DNA from: Aspidapion aeneum
Taxonomy: Eukaryota > Arthropoda > Insecta > Coleoptera > Brentidae
NCBI GenBank assembly: GCA_963576565.1
Contig: OY755039.1
Coordinates: 25,806,602 to 25,870,601 of the forward strand
Direction of reading: 5' to 3'
DNA length: 64,000 nucleotides
How positions within the stretch are numbered: the first letter of the stretch is position 1; each line of letters begins with the position of its first letter. The notes beneath the pieces are model-generated. The model ran no database searches. It was not told the origin of the DNA and worked only from the letters and a program-made list of their open reading frames with translations. Positions 1 through 12,071 of this stretch are shown one piece after another. A program made the position numbers and the translations under genes.

Positions 1-101
1 CTGAAACTTTGGACATATGGTTAGACATTGTATTCTATTTTGAGAATTTAAATCTAACTATATTTTTTTATTAAATAAAAAAAGTTGGAGATCCAAAATT
101 T

Positions 102-1202
102 CTAATTCCGTCATAGTGCTTACCTGAACTCCGACATAGTTTTGACCTGAATTCCGTCATATGATTAAATGGATGCTAAAAACAATCTATAACAAATACA
201 ACTACCTTTTATTGTACTAATTAACTTTGCTTACAAAAATTCGTCAAATAATTTTAGGAGGACCTCAGTAAGCACACGAAAAAATATAGAATTTTTAGTT
301 TTTCATGCATACCATTAGACGTGAAAGCCTAATGGGTTCGTCAATAAAATATTTTTATCACCACTTCAAATGAGTTGTTTAAAAACCCAAAAAAAACTTA
401 CCAATTATCAAATTTTGTGGCAGTATATGTCTGTGTGTCAGAATAACTGTTCTAGGATTATCTGTCGGTCTATCTGTCTGACTGTAATATAACTAAAAAT
501 TCGCTTAGCCTATAACTATGATATTCGAAATGATAATTAATAGTTTTTAGTGGGGTGAAGCCTTGTAAGGTATTTATTTCTTACAGTAAAGAGAATACTT
601 GGAGCAAAAATTCTGGATAGCTTAGTATTTTTCGTAAGATATGAAAAGGGGACAGCCTCCTTCATAATCCAGCAAACGTGAAAATTACAACCTGAAAGCC
701 GTCATTGTCGTAACCTGAAATCCGACACCCAAATTCACCACAGATTTTAAATGAGTAGAGTATAAAAAACATATGATGGAATTTGAAGTTTAAAAAATTT
801 GTTTTATTGTAGGTTTTATCATCTTAGATTTTTTGTCTTTAGATGGTTGTTGATATGGAAAAAACTGAACTTTAAAAAATTTTCTTGCCCACCAGAACTC
901 CGTCACCCTTATTTTTTACAAAAATAAAATAATCGGAAAGCCGTCAGAGCCATACAGCCTGAATTCCGACACCTTGAATTTAAAACACATTTTCAGAGAA
1001 AACAGCTCAAAAAGCCTGTCACGGAATTAGGGATTAAAAAATATGATCAAATGTGATTCTGATTTAGATGTATTTTTCGCATGTTGATAAATGTAGGTAT
1101 AAAAAAACTAATTTGAATAGACATTGTTTTTGTTGGGAATTCGGTCCATCCTGTCGGATTTCCGGCTCAATGCTTTTTTGTAACCCAAACCCCGCCACCC
1201 CC
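102..1202. repeat. Dispersed array of a degenerate CTGAATTCCGTCA motif
   Basis: A 13-15 bp motif close to CCTGAANTCCGNCAC recurs at about 102, 123, 146, 691, 714, 892, 934 and 957 in the forward sense and at about 1015, 1136 and 1150 in the reverse sense, with a decayed form near 1181. Further reverse copies lie at about 2242 and 4002. The spacing is irregular (about 20 to several hundred bases), so this is not a tandem array. Sequence between the motifs is AT-rich and non-coding. Subterminal binding sites of a DNA transposon are one possible explanation; no element ends could be fixed. Confidence 0.5.
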
Positions 1203-1411
1203 TTTTAATTAAAAATAATCGAAACAAGAAACAACATTTTGGTTAAAAACTTATCTACGGACATTAGTTTAGTAAAAAATACAAAGATATTAGGTAATAA
1301 TATAATAAAGTACCTAAAATCTTAGATTAAATGACGCACGACTAAAAGAATATTCCGCGCGCAGCTTCTTTTTAAACAATACAGCTGAAGTTTGCGCATA
1401 GTGTTGCAAGA

Positions 1412-2167
1412 TATACAGGGTGTTTCCTATTTCAATGTCAATATTTATGGGGGTGATTTCTGGGCCCATTTTAAGAAAAAAACTTCATATGAACATATGT
1501 CCTAAACGTCTTACCTTTTGAGATACAGGGTGGTAAAGTTTTAAAAAATAAATCATTTATTATTAATATCTACAATACCAAGTGAGGTGTACCTTTTAAA
1601 TCTGTATTTAATTATGAGCAAATTTGATTTCTTGAATTTTTTTAGTCCGACGCACGGGTTTCATCTAAAGAAATAAAATCTACGTGTCTCTGCATGATGA
1701 TATTGTCATATTAACGATATTGTTATGATCATGCAGAGAAACGGTTTTTATTGTTTTAAGCGAAAACCGTGCATTGGATTAAAAAAAATCAAGTAATCAA
1801 CTTTGGTTAGAAATGATTGGGGATTTTAAAAATAATTTTTATTTCAGGAAAAATCAGTCTTCAATGTCTGCCAAAATAGGCAGGTCAAATTACGTACGAA
1901 CGCCTCTGATGGAAATTAAAAAAAAAGTGATACATTAAAAAATGCCTCTTGATTTATAGTACATGTATGACAAATTTCATTAAAATATCTGAAGTGGTAT
2001 TGTAGATATTAATAATAAGTAAATGATTTATTTTTGAAAACTTTACCACCCTGTATCTTAAAATGGAAGACGTTTAGGACATATGTTCATATGAAGTTTT
2101 TTTCTTAAAATGGGCCCAGAAATCACCCCCATAAATACTGATATTTAATTAGGAAACACCCTGTATA
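1412..2167. mobile_element. Foldback MITE with TATACAGGGTGTTTCCT termini
   Basis: The two ends are a perfect 17-bp inverted pair (TATACAGGGTGTTTCCT at 1412-1428, its complement at 2151-2167). The inverted arms continue inward for about 170 bp each (1412-1580 against 1995-2167, sharing an internal CATATGAACATATG box) and then as weaker pairing to a central palindrome near 1692-1737. There is no coding capacity. The outer TA or TATA could be the target duplication, as in Tc1/mariner-type MITEs. A diverged relative lies at 17113-17470. Confidence 0.85.
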
Positions 2168-2596
2168 GGTGAAATGATAAAAGTATTTTTTGGAAATTCA
2201 ATTGTAGGATTATCTTAATAATTCAAAACCTTTTTAAAAAGTGACGGAATGGGGAACTTGCCCAAAAAATCGAATCCTTTAAAAACAATTAAAATCGTAA
2301 GGTATTATCATAAGATACTTCCTAAAAAAAGAAAAATTCCAATAACAATTAAATTACCTGAGAAATAAAGGTTTGAAATTTGAATAACTTGACCTGTTCT
2401 TAAAACGCACTGCCATTGGTTGTGACGTCACGTCTTTGGATCTCGATCCATGCGACCGTTAACCGAATTGAAACAACACGTAAATAGTTGATATTGTACT
2501 TATTGGAGCTTTGAACGTGGTGTTCAGTTATTTCCGGACGTAGTTTTGTCTAAATTTTCTTAATTTAGTGTTTTGTGATTCTGCTAAAGACTGAAA

Positions 2597-2726
2597 ATGG
2601 TTGATGCGGGGTTTATAAAAGGACAATCAGACAATTTACCTAGAGTTATATGTTTATGACTGCATTATACATTAAAAATTCGGAGGATTTTTCTCAAGCT
2701 GAAGTTCGTGGTGTAAAAGCTCGCAA
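2597..2726 (+). pseudogene. Exon-like fragment, possible start of a SWIM/YqaJ-type transposon protein
   Basis: An ATG at 2597 opens a reading frame beginning MVDAGFIKGQSDNLPRV. It stops at a TGA near 2657. The next frame then continues with ALYIKNSEDFSQAEVRGVKA up to a consensus splice donor GTAAGT at 2727. The two halves read like one first exon with a single-base frameshift. From memory of the family, this resembles the N-terminus of repetitive insect proteins that carry a SWIM zinc finger and a YqaJ-type exonuclease region; none of those downstream domains is visible here. Upstream sequence (2400-2596) is GC-richer than its surroundings, consistent with a 5' leader. Family assignment is an inference. 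Confidence 0.45.
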
Positions 2727-2767
2727 GTAAGTATAAATACCTAAGTACTGTAAGTACTATAATATAC

Positions 2768-2773
<6 letters not shown>

Positions 2774-2850
<77 letters not shown>
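2774..2850. repeat. (TA)n microsatellite
   Basis: About 38 TA dinucleotides with one interruption near 2841, a few tens of bases downstream of the exon-like fragment. Confidence 0.97.
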
Positions 2851-2851
<1 letters not shown>

Positions 2852-2978
2852 ACCATACTAATAAGTCTTATTAAAAATAAGTATATTAATTAAGTAGGTA
2901 CCCACCTATTTAAAACACTGTTTAGAATGAGCTCTATAAACACTAGTGCTGATTTATTTTCATTTATACCCACATAGG

Positions 2979-3764
2979 TACAGAGTGGTCCAAATTGGAC
3001 ACTTTTTATAGGAAACGCCGATTTCTAGAGGAGATAGAAAAAACTAACCTACATGTTACGAGCTCGATTTTTGTTAAAACATTAATGCCGAAAACCGCAC
3101 ATCGATATCTTAAACTACTTTCAAGATATATATTTTCAATTTGGTGCATTTTCGACCCAGCCCCGTAACTTTTTTATTTATGAATGTTTTTTATTACTGT
3201 AAAAAGATTCCTGAGGCACTTTTTTAAGAGCAATTCAACTGTAAAATTAAATTTTATCGGTCACTTTTAGTTTTTGAGATATTACATAAGGTTTGTATTT
3301 TTCTTATGGAATGACCTTTTTTTTATTCGATTTTTGAAATCAGCGTAATTTTTTTTTTTAATGACATCTGTCACTAATATTTAATTTTTATTTTTTTTTA
3401 TTGTTTTTTATATTTTTAGATTTTAGTTACCTCTTAACTTTTTTTTTTAGTTTGCTGAATAAGAATTGGTTTAAATTATTTTTAAATTATTTAAAAATAT
3501 TTAAAAAAATAAGAAGTAATAAAAAATAAAAATATAAAAAAATTAAATATTAAGTGTAAAACATCATGTTAAAGGAAATTTTACGCTAATTTTAAAAATC
3601 GAATAAAATAAGGATCAATCCATAAGTAAAATATAAACTTTATGTAATATCTCAAAAACTAAAAGTGACAAATAAACTTTAATTTGACAGTTGAATTGCT
3701 CTTAAAAAAGTCCCTAAAGAATATTTTTACAGAAATAAAAAATATTCATAAATAAAAAAGTTAT
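2979..3764. mobile_element. Foldback element with a TACAGAGTGGTCC left end
   Basis: The left end resembles the insect TACAGGGTGTCC termini. A long imperfect hairpin follows: 3165-3340 pairs with about 3590-3764, sharing segments such as GAGCAATTCAACTGT and TTTTGAGATATTACATAAG with their complements. The centre (3350-3560) is nearly pure A/T and also pairs. The outer right terminus is not recognisable after 3780. No coding sequence. Confidence 0.7.
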
Positions 3765-6227
3765 AAACCGAATGTCCGTTATACTCATAAGGGGCCCGGG
3801 ATTTTTCTAAGGAGTGACGTCACAGCGGCTGCCGCGCATTTTGCTGTGTTTGAATATACCAGTCAGCAATTCCAACTTTAATTATTTTTTGTAAAATAAG
3901 TATTGTGATTTAAGGGCTGATATTTGGTATAATGCGTTTTCATACAGAAACACACATTTTAGTAAAATAAAAAAAAATAGGCAAATTCCCTATTCAGGTG
4001 GGTGACGGAATTCGGGTTGAGTACGGTACGTAGTTTTTAGCTCGATCTAAATCAACGTTAAATTTTGGTTAGAGGAGACTGGGGTTGGTAAATACACTTT
4101 TCAAATATTGTTGAATAAAAAATATATTACATTTTTTATAAACATTTTTAGTGCATTAGAGTATACTTTAACACGCTATAATCATATTATATATTTATCT
4201 AAATTATTACTTGAGTGCAATGTTTGCTAATTTTTCAATTTGTTGGATATCTTGCATTATATGAGTATATAAATAAAATCTATATTCATTCATAACCCAA
4301 ATTTTACAAAAAAAATCTAATGACATTAGAAGAAAATTCAAAGAATCAAAATGTATTTATTTAAATGAAGATAACTGTTTTTTAAGTGTAACATAAATAT
4401 AACTTGGCTAAAGGTTTTTTTTAAATTTATTAATACTGTAATTTGGTTATTCTTATTATTTTTTAGTTTTTAAATGTGATTTTGAGAAAATTACATAATG
4501 ATAGTAAATTTAGGAAAAAATTACATTAACAATATGAATATTATTTACAGAAAGTTTTTCAAAAGTGATTTAAACTATAAAGATTTTATTATTATTATTA
4601 TTTTAATTTCCCTAATAATATACTTAAAAATATTATGAAGAGATTAGAAGAGAAATATTTAAAGAATAAACAAGTATTTATGTAAATATAGAAGATTTGT
4701 TTAACATAATTGATACAGACATGCATGATAGAATAGGGATAAAAAACAAAAATTAATTGGCGCTGTAGTGAATTATTTGGTTTATCGTCTTCAAATAATA
4801 ATTAAAGTAATTTCAAATAACATTATAAAACAATTACCGAAAATCGGGGCTTTAGACATATTTGGCTTTGAGGGTTTTTTCTTTTTTAGATTTTGAGTTA
4901 AATACTGAAACAAATCAAGTATACCGACAATACCATTTTTTATGCGCAGTCAAAAAACCAGCTACCGAGTATCTATGATAAATTTAAAAATACAGAATAG
5001 GTGACAGAGTAGCCCCGTGTTTGGGGATACTTTGTCACCCTAGTTAACATGCTTTTAAAATGCTTATAAAGTATAAGGAGTTAGAACTAACCCCAGATAT
5101 GGAATCTCTGGACAAAAGTTATATAGATAAATATATTTTTTAAATGTTTAATAAGGTTATAGCCGATATTTTAAACTTCTTTGATAATAACTTTTTAAAA
5201 CAACGCATTAAAAAGATAAAACTGAGTAAAGTCGTATATTAGAACAAGAGCAAATAAATTGAAACAAAAATAATAAAAAAAAATTGGTCGGTCAATTATT
5301 TTTAGAAAAAACGATTTTTTTGGTATTAACTTTAATAAATCCCATATTAAACGCAATCCATTTTTTATATTTTTTGTCAATAAAAACAAGTCTCTAGCGA
5401 GACATAATAATAAAACATTATTGATATTTTTTAAAAGAATAAGTAACTAAATTTTTTTTTTAATTATAATTTTTTAAACATTTTTGGAGGATAATTTGAA
5501 AGCCTGTATCTCTTCAACTTGTAATTTTATCAAAAAAGGGAATACCACATTTTTGAATCACAATTAGCTAAGTATTTAGCTGGCTAAGACAGATTTTCTT
5601 TTGTTTTTGTACAACCTCCACTCCTCTAACTTTAAAAATCCTATACCTTAAAAACAAATATGTGTTGACCCCCATGTTATATAAACATTTTTCTCGGAAA
5701 TAACCTCCTCTATCACCTGCTGCACTATGGCCCCTAAGTTGGGGATGGGATAATATTCCAAAATAAATATTATTTTTGTAGTTACTTTTTTTTATAATAA
5801 ATAAAGCTTCTACTTCTTGTTTCATGGAGGCACAGCCAATTGTACGTAATTTATTGATATTATTAATCTGCTTTTTAGCGCACCACATTCGCCAGGAAAA
5901 AAAAACGCAAAACCATAAAGCGAGCATTATGATTTGGTCGTATCTCGCTCTGTAATATATGGTTTTTATCAAATGCCGTATCTCGCCAACTTAAGTGCAC
6001 ATTACTGTAGTTTATCGCTGCTATTCTTGTAGTTTACACTCTTTTGAATTTTCACACAATTTGTCTTTTGTCACGGCCTACTACTACTGAAGAAGGAGCA
6101 GCTACTTAGCTCACCCACCCACAAGAATATGCAGCACTTTTCTTTTATAAGCTACTGCAGATTTCTCTTATGGAAGATTTATTAAATACTCTTTCTTAAA
6201 TTTGTGTGACTTAACTAACGCACAAAA
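3765..6227. other. AT-rich stretch, no gene seen
   Basis: About 2.4 kb of AT-rich sequence. It contains a reverse copy of the CTGAATTCCGTCA motif near 4002, a 40-bp hairpin (5000-5039; arms GGTGACAGAGTAGCCCC and GGGGATACTTTGTCACC) and minor A/T runs. A 134-codon minus-strand open frame at 5568-5972 has no recognisable domain and a repeat-like composition; I do not call it a gene. Confidence 0.6.
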
Positions 6228-6483
6228 TAGGGACTTCTTGCAATAAAGCCAGGTAGTAATTGTGCGCGGCACTATTCTGACAGTTTCGCATTATAATAAC
6301 AGCTGGCTTCTTTCAAAATTAGGCCTTTGTGTATTATTAGAGCCGGAATTAATAGTGGCGCCACTATTAATGAAAAATAAACGACTGGATTTATAAATTC
6401 GACTTTGGTATGTCAATTTTGAAAGACCAACTGTCAGTTTTCAATGGAAAACTGTCAGAATAGTGCCCGGCAATAAGTCCCTA
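6228..6483. mobile_element. Palindromic MITE centred on a perfect 24-bp palindrome
   Basis: Inverted ends TAGGGACTT and AAGTCCCTA are followed by matching inner blocks GGCACTATTCTGACAGTTT (about 6270) and AAACTGTCAGAATAGTGCC (about 6449). The middle holds a perfect palindrome at 6348-6371 with arm ATTAATAGTGGC. No coding sequence. Confidence 0.75.
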
Positions 6484-8082
6484 ATAGCAAAAGAACATAT
6501 CAAATTGAAATGTCTAGAAAACTGTATACTTTTATCGCGAAATGACGCAGTTGAACTAATTTCCTTTTACTACATGTTACCACTCCAGTGTAGTGTAGGC
6601 AAGTTAGATGCAAAAACGAGAAATAGAATTTTTTGTTTATAAAAATTTTATCGTTTGGTTATGCACTCCCAGTAGGTACCCAAATAGAGATCCAAGAAAG
6701 CTTCATCCCGTTTTGTCAAAAAACCAGCCCCCTTCAGGTCGCCATTACGGTTTTTTGAGTTTTGCACGTAAACTGTAACTCTGACGAGAAAAAGTTGTTA
6801 CTGGGAGTTGATAATAATCAAAATTTTAAAACTTTACAAAAAAAATTTCTAATAAATCTAATTTGTCTATACTATAAACGCAGTATCTAAACCTGTAGAC
6901 CCTGAACTATTACTTTTGTGCCAAGCTGATACTTCCTTTAATGCAGAGTTGTTTTAGTGGTTATAAGTATTTTCAAGATCGAGATTAAAATATTAAACTT
7001 TTTGTTTAATCTGAAGTTTTTACTAAAATATTGCTTTTTTGATAATTATATACAGCCTTAGGTCATTCATGGTGATATACTACAAAATAACTGACCTAGA
7101 AATTCTACTTTTTAATTAGCCCGTCTGAGCAGCACCATAAAATTTTACTAATGCTTCAAAGGCGGCCAAAGCTATTTTGTGGGTGGCTTAAAAATGAAGA
7201 CTTATGGTCTCAAAGGGTTGATTTATCATTCATATTTTACAACATATTTAAGGGCTAAACTCTAAACCTCAGACCATTAAACACAACAAATAGAGATGTA
7301 AGCCAGATAACCGAATCAACAGAAATAGAAATAACAAGTAACTTTAACCTATTTTTAACACTTAAGGTATCTTAAGTAGGCGCCATATCTACGACTACCA
7401 CTATTAATTAGTCTTTGGCAAGTTGAAAATGGATTGTTTCCTTTAAAGAATCTAATCTTTAACTCTTTTCAAACAATAATCCATTACTGATTTGTGCCAA
7501 AGAAGGCGTCTAGGTGACTGTTTATTAACACTGTGCCTTGACACCTTCCTTAATGGACTTTTTAAAAAGTAACCTCAGTCACACTTCTTAATTTTATCTG
7601 CCTTTAGATCTTAAAATTCATATTGTTCAGAGAGTTTTGGCAATGTTTTGAAAAACAGAATTTCGATATAATATTTTTATATGTTGCAAATCAAACTAGG
7701 TAGATCTTTCCTAACTATAATTTTTAATATTTTACAACCAACATTTAGGATAAACATTCGCTATCATCATCAGGGTTGGGTACTGAAGGAAACAAATTGA
7801 ATTTAAATGAAAAGTAATAAAGTGAAATTCCATAAAATGTAAATGACACACCAATTTTTCCTGGATATTTCGACACAGTGTTTCGTTGATTTTCTATTTT
7901 AATTATAATCTACCGACTATCCTTAAGGTTCATACAGCTTAAACGATTAGTTACATTCTTGGTTTCTAGGAATTTTGTAGCTAAAACAAAAACAAGAAAT
8001 TTAGTCAACGTGCATTTTAAAAATTGCATTTATTTATCATTTAGGTACCCCTAGTTATTATCTTGTATTGTACGGTGTAGTT
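6484..8082. other. Non-coding stretch, nothing recognised
   Basis: Mixed AT-rich sequence. No open reading frame, RNA gene or clear repeat boundary could be supported. Confidence 0.5.
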
Positions 8083-8417
8083 CTACACTGAAAAAAATTT
8101 TGGTGATTTTCCATTGTATATCATGTAATTTTTTACATAACATATACTGTAAATGTGTTCTTTTCAGTACTGTAGATGTAGTTCTCCATTTTTACAGATT
8201 ACATTGGGTTTCTACACAACTGCAATTTGGAAAAAAGCAATTGTCTTGAAAATTTTCATTTTTAATAAAAATTTTACAAAATATATCATGTGATTTTATT
8301 AATCCTGTATTGTACGTGTAATTTATTATGGCTCTGTGAAATTCCAGTAAAACATGTTGCTTACAAAATTTCTAACGTTTCTTACTGGAATTTTAGAAAA
8401 CACTTTTTTCAATGTAG
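8083..8417. mobile_element. Possible MITE with CTACACTGAAAAAA ends
   Basis: CTACACTGAAAAAA at 8083 is matched by TTTTTTCAATGTAG at 8404-8417 (one mismatch). CACTGAAAAAA is a common terminus of short insect DNA elements. The internal sequence repeats a tattgtac/gtgtaat theme but is otherwise featureless. The terminal pair is A/T-rich, so chance is not excluded. Confidence 0.4.
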
Positions 8418-9450
8418 ACTATTTTAAGTTTTTGATTTTTCTTTAATTCAAATTGCTCTTTTTCTTTCGAGATCGCTATGCCCTTGGAAAGTGAACTTTA
8501 TCTTTCTAATAAAATTTTGTTTATGGAAGTATAATAATATTTCGATATTTTTTGTGGTACCGCAGTCCTTTTTGAGGTGATTTTCTTTTATACTTCTATG
8601 CATAAAACACACGTTTTTCCGTAACTTAATTTTTGTAATAAAGCCTGATGTATGCTTAGTTTTCTATTAATTTTCTTCCATTCTGAAAACAAAGGCTCCC
8701 CTGTAATTTTTTAGGACCTTTTGGGAAACTCCTATTCATTAATTGCTATATACCTATGTCAGTGGGCAGAGGCGCACCTAGGAATATGACTTGTGGGGGG
8801 ACGAGGCCTTTTTACCTTTTTATTTATGAAAGGATCAGGCACACCTCTTATGGGATTTCTGTAATCCTGTTGTCATAAGTTCTCATGATGTCCAAGAAGC
8901 ATAATGGCTTTTTTGGACGAGTTTTCCAAACATATACGAAATGCTAGTATTACATATATTTACGACTTATCCTGTACCTTTAAAACATTATCTACAGGGT
9001 GCTTAAGTAAATATTAGTCGAAAGTGTTAATGAGAAACAAGCGTTAGTGTGTTTTAGATTGAACCTTTCTTATCAAAAGTTCTTATTGGCCTAACTTACA
9101 TTAATGACCAGTTTTTAAAATACAGGGTGTTGAAAGTGATACTGTCAAAGAAGCATTAGGTATAGCTCGTTAGACGGGGTTTCCAAACACTTACGCAATG
9201 TTACTATTACATATTTTTACGATTTATTTATTATTTTTAATCTGTACCTTTAAAACATTATCTACAGGGCGTTTAAGTAAATATTAGTCAAATGCTTTAA
9301 TGAGAAACCAGCATTATAGCTTTTTACACGGCACGTCACCGATGTACAAAACGCTTAAATATTTTTTAATATTATTTATAAAATGATATTTGCCAAAACG
9401 CCCTGTATTGAATACATAATTAGTCAAGAAACATTAAAAAACTAATAAAA

Positions 9451-9613
9451 GAACGTCCTTAAATTATGTAACGCAAAAATTCAGGATTTTTGACCCCCCC
9501 CTCCCCACTCGTAACGCATTTTCAATAAAAAGCACATTAAAAAAACATTGACTGTAACGCAAGGCCAAACCCCCACTCCCCTTCTAGAGCGTTACGTAAT
9601 TTAAGGACAGTCC
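9451..9613. mobile_element. Nested MITE with CTTAAATTA(C/T)GTAACGC inverted ends
   Basis: CGTCCTTAAATTATGTAACGC (9454 onward) pairs with the complement ending at about 9610 (GCGTTACGTAATTTAAGGAC). The interior carries a C-rich run near 9488 and a second one near 9570, each next to a GTAACGCA block. About 160 bp, no coding sequence. It sits between the forward and reversed repeat units of the surrounding composite. Confidence 0.7.
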
Positions 9614-10129
9614 CTAAAAACTCTATATGTAATAGCAACATTTCGTATATATTTGGAAAAACCGTTTAAAGAGCTATTATGCTTCTTGAACATTATCAGT
9701 TTTAACACCTTGTATTTCAAAAATTGGTCATTAATTTAAGTTGGACCCATAAGAACTTCTAATGAGCAAGGTTTAATCTACAACATACTAAAGTTTGTTT
9801 TTCATTAACACTTTGACTAATATTTACTTAAACACCCTATAGATAATATGTTAAAGGAACAGATTAAAAATATTAAATAAATCGTAAATATATGTAATAG
9901 TAACAATAGTAACATTGCGTTTATGTTTGGAAAATTAATAAAATAATAAATAAATCGTAAGTATGTATATGTAATAGTAACATTGTGTTTATGTTTGGAA
10001 AACCCGTCCAAAGAGCCATTATGCCTCTTGGACATTATTACTTTCAACACCCTGTATTTCAAAAACTGGTTATTAATTTAAGTTGGACGCATAAGAACTT
10101 CTGATGAGCAAGGTTTAATCTACAACATA

Positions 10130-10400
10130 CAAGGGCGGATCCAGAGGTGCTTCTCGGGGGGGGGCACTTTAGGTGACATTCTCTGTTGGTAAAAAACGGT
10201 ATATATTTTATTGAATTATTCAGTGGTTGTAATTTCGATGATATAAACAATAGACACTTTCATGCGCCGCAGGCAAAAATTCAGAATTTTTATTAGCAAA
10301 AACATTACTTTTTACTCATTTTTTGTATATTTAAAAAATTCTCGGGGGGGGGGGGGGGGGCAGGTGCCCCTAGTGCCCCCCCCCCCTGGATCCGCCACTG
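10130..10400. mobile_element. hAT-like MITE with 8-bp target duplication and G17/C11 tracts
   Basis: Ends are CAAGGGCGGATCCAG and CTGGATCCGCCACTG, a 15-bp inverted pair with mismatches only near the tip. Flanking ACAACATA occurs at 10122-10129 and 10401-10408, an exact 8-bp duplication as expected for hAT transposition. The same repeat family without the insertion is present at about 9776-9792, where ACAACATA occurs once. The interior has no open frame. It contains a run of 17 G (10344-10360) and 11 C (10376-10386), and a shorter G run after the left end. Confidence 0.88.
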
Positions 10401-10787
10401 ACAACATACTAAAGTTTGTTTCTCATTAACACTTTGACTAATATTTTCTTAAACACCCTATAGACAATATTTTAAAGGAACATGTTAAAAATATTAAATA
10501 AATCGTAAATATATGTAATAGTAACAATAGTAACATTGCGTTTATGTTTGGAAACCTGTCCAAAGAGCCATTATGCTTCTTGAGCATTATCACTTTCAAC
10601 ACCCTGAGAACTTTTGATAAGAAAGAAAGGTTCATTCTACAACATACCAACATTTCATGAAGATTGACGGATTACAGAAATCCCATAAGTGTGTGCCTGA
10701 TCCTTTGTGGAAAATATGTTAAAAATTCTTAGGTTTGGTTCGATTTGGTTCATCGGAGCTCCCCCCTGGGTGCGCCTATGCCCTATC

Positions 10788-11900
10788 CTATGAACTTTTC
10801 GCTCACCTCACCTCACGGGCAGTCAAGAATAAACGTCCTGATGAGAAACCTGAAATGCTCTTTTGAAGTTGTATTTTGTACATTCGGAGCTAATTTTTTT
10901 CCAAAAACCAAAATATAGTTTACGCTGGTTTTTTGCTTTCCTGATTTTGAAAAAAAGAAGAAATAAATAAGCAGATCTGTTTTTAATTTGGTAATTGACG
11001 CAAATAATTTCTTAGCAATCTTGATTATAAAGTGCCTAATTGGTTCTTTAATTAACGACAAGGGCTTCTACCAATTCCAACCATACACTTGTTTTTATAA
11101 AGTTTTGTTTGTTTTTTATGTAATTTTATAATTGTAAAGCCACTGTGTGTGTGGTCGAGCAGTGGTAATCAATCAAAAGGATACTCTGAAATAACATGGT
11201 TGTTTGTTAAAACATACGGCAGAGAAAACAAATTCACTTTTTAAATAGATTTGTTGCGAGAATAGGTATCAATGTCGATGAATTTATTTTGTTAAGAAGC
11301 AAAAAAATATAAAGTATTCATAATTACTTTATTTATTACAATTAATAAATATCTTTACTGAATCCTCTGGCATAATATAACAGCTTTATTTAAACCAGAA
11401 ACTAGTATTTATACTATTTTCTGTTTAAACTAGAGAGCATTATTAGCCGTCAATATCGATATAAAAAATGCAAACAATACAAACGTAAATGAATTGACAA
11501 ATTTTTTTATATATTGTTGAGAGAAGTTTATCCCCAACTTTGCAACCCTGAAATCCCTTTGGTATTCCTGTGAGTCTCGAAGGCAACCAAATTCTCTACA
11601 ATATGAGTGCAACACTAGCGTCCTAGGTTCACTAATGCGGAGATACATGCGGTTAAATATGTAAAGATTTATACAAAAAGTGAAATTAACCAGCTTAACT
11701 AATTGTCCTAGAGAACAGTGGTAGGGAAGTCATTTATAGAGAATTTATCTTCCGAGAATAGGTTTGCTCTTCTCGGATTATCTTGCATTTAACACGGTAC
11801 TAATAATAATTGTGCCTCTAGGTATTATATATTGAAAAAAAAATGAAAAAAATAGAAGACACCGATCTTCTAGAAAACAAAAAAAAATGTACTAAATAAC
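10788..11900. other. Non-coding stretch, nothing recognised
   Basis: AT-rich sequence without recognisable genes or repeat termini. Two minus-strand open frames of 70-80 codons (10813-11061, 11430-11648) show no domain and are taken as chance. Confidence 0.5.
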
Positions 11901-11928
11901 TATGGAATCTATAGTGGGAGGCCTTAGC

Positions 11929-12071
11929 CAGTGACGTACGCAAGGGGGGGAAATCACAAGCCCCCCAAGGTGACTAAATATTGACCACTGAAACATGATT
12001 TTTCGCCAAACAACAATCTGCGCTCAAGGCTCAAGCCCTCCCCCCAGGATCCATCTCTGTGTACGCCACTG
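11929..12071. mobile_element. Small hAT-like MITE nested in the foldback arm
   Basis: CAGTGACGTACGCA at the left and its near-complement TGTGTACGCCACTG at the right, each followed inward by a G or C run. The interrupted arm can be compared with the intact opposite arm (complement of 12875-12890, GGCCGTAGCGTC). Sequence around TAGC appears on both sides of the insertion, consistent with a short decayed duplication of 7-8 bp. Confidence 0.7.

Larger units (their letters stand above)
8760..10787. mobile_element. Composite hAT-like non-autonomous element with inverted internal repeats
   Basis: The left end reads AGTGGGCAGAGGCGCACC. The right end, read inward, is ATAGGGCATAGGCGCACC. Subterminal blocks also pair: AAAGGATCAGGCACACC near 8833 with its complement near 10690, and the adjoining GGGATTTCTGTAATCC. 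The flanks share CCTATG (8752-8758 and 10788-10793), a decayed target duplication. Inside, a unit of about 250-300 bp (containing ACATTATCTACAGGG and TTCCAAACA) occurs twice forward (8887-9320) and at least twice reversed (9612-10122, 10401-10670). Two other MITEs are nested within it. The left end matches the small MITE at 63297-63426, so both belong to one family. Confidence 0.65.

Noticed and set aside
5568..5972. 134-codon minus-strand open frame as a gene
   Set aside because: No domain and a repeat-like sequence; the plus strand shows no related structure.
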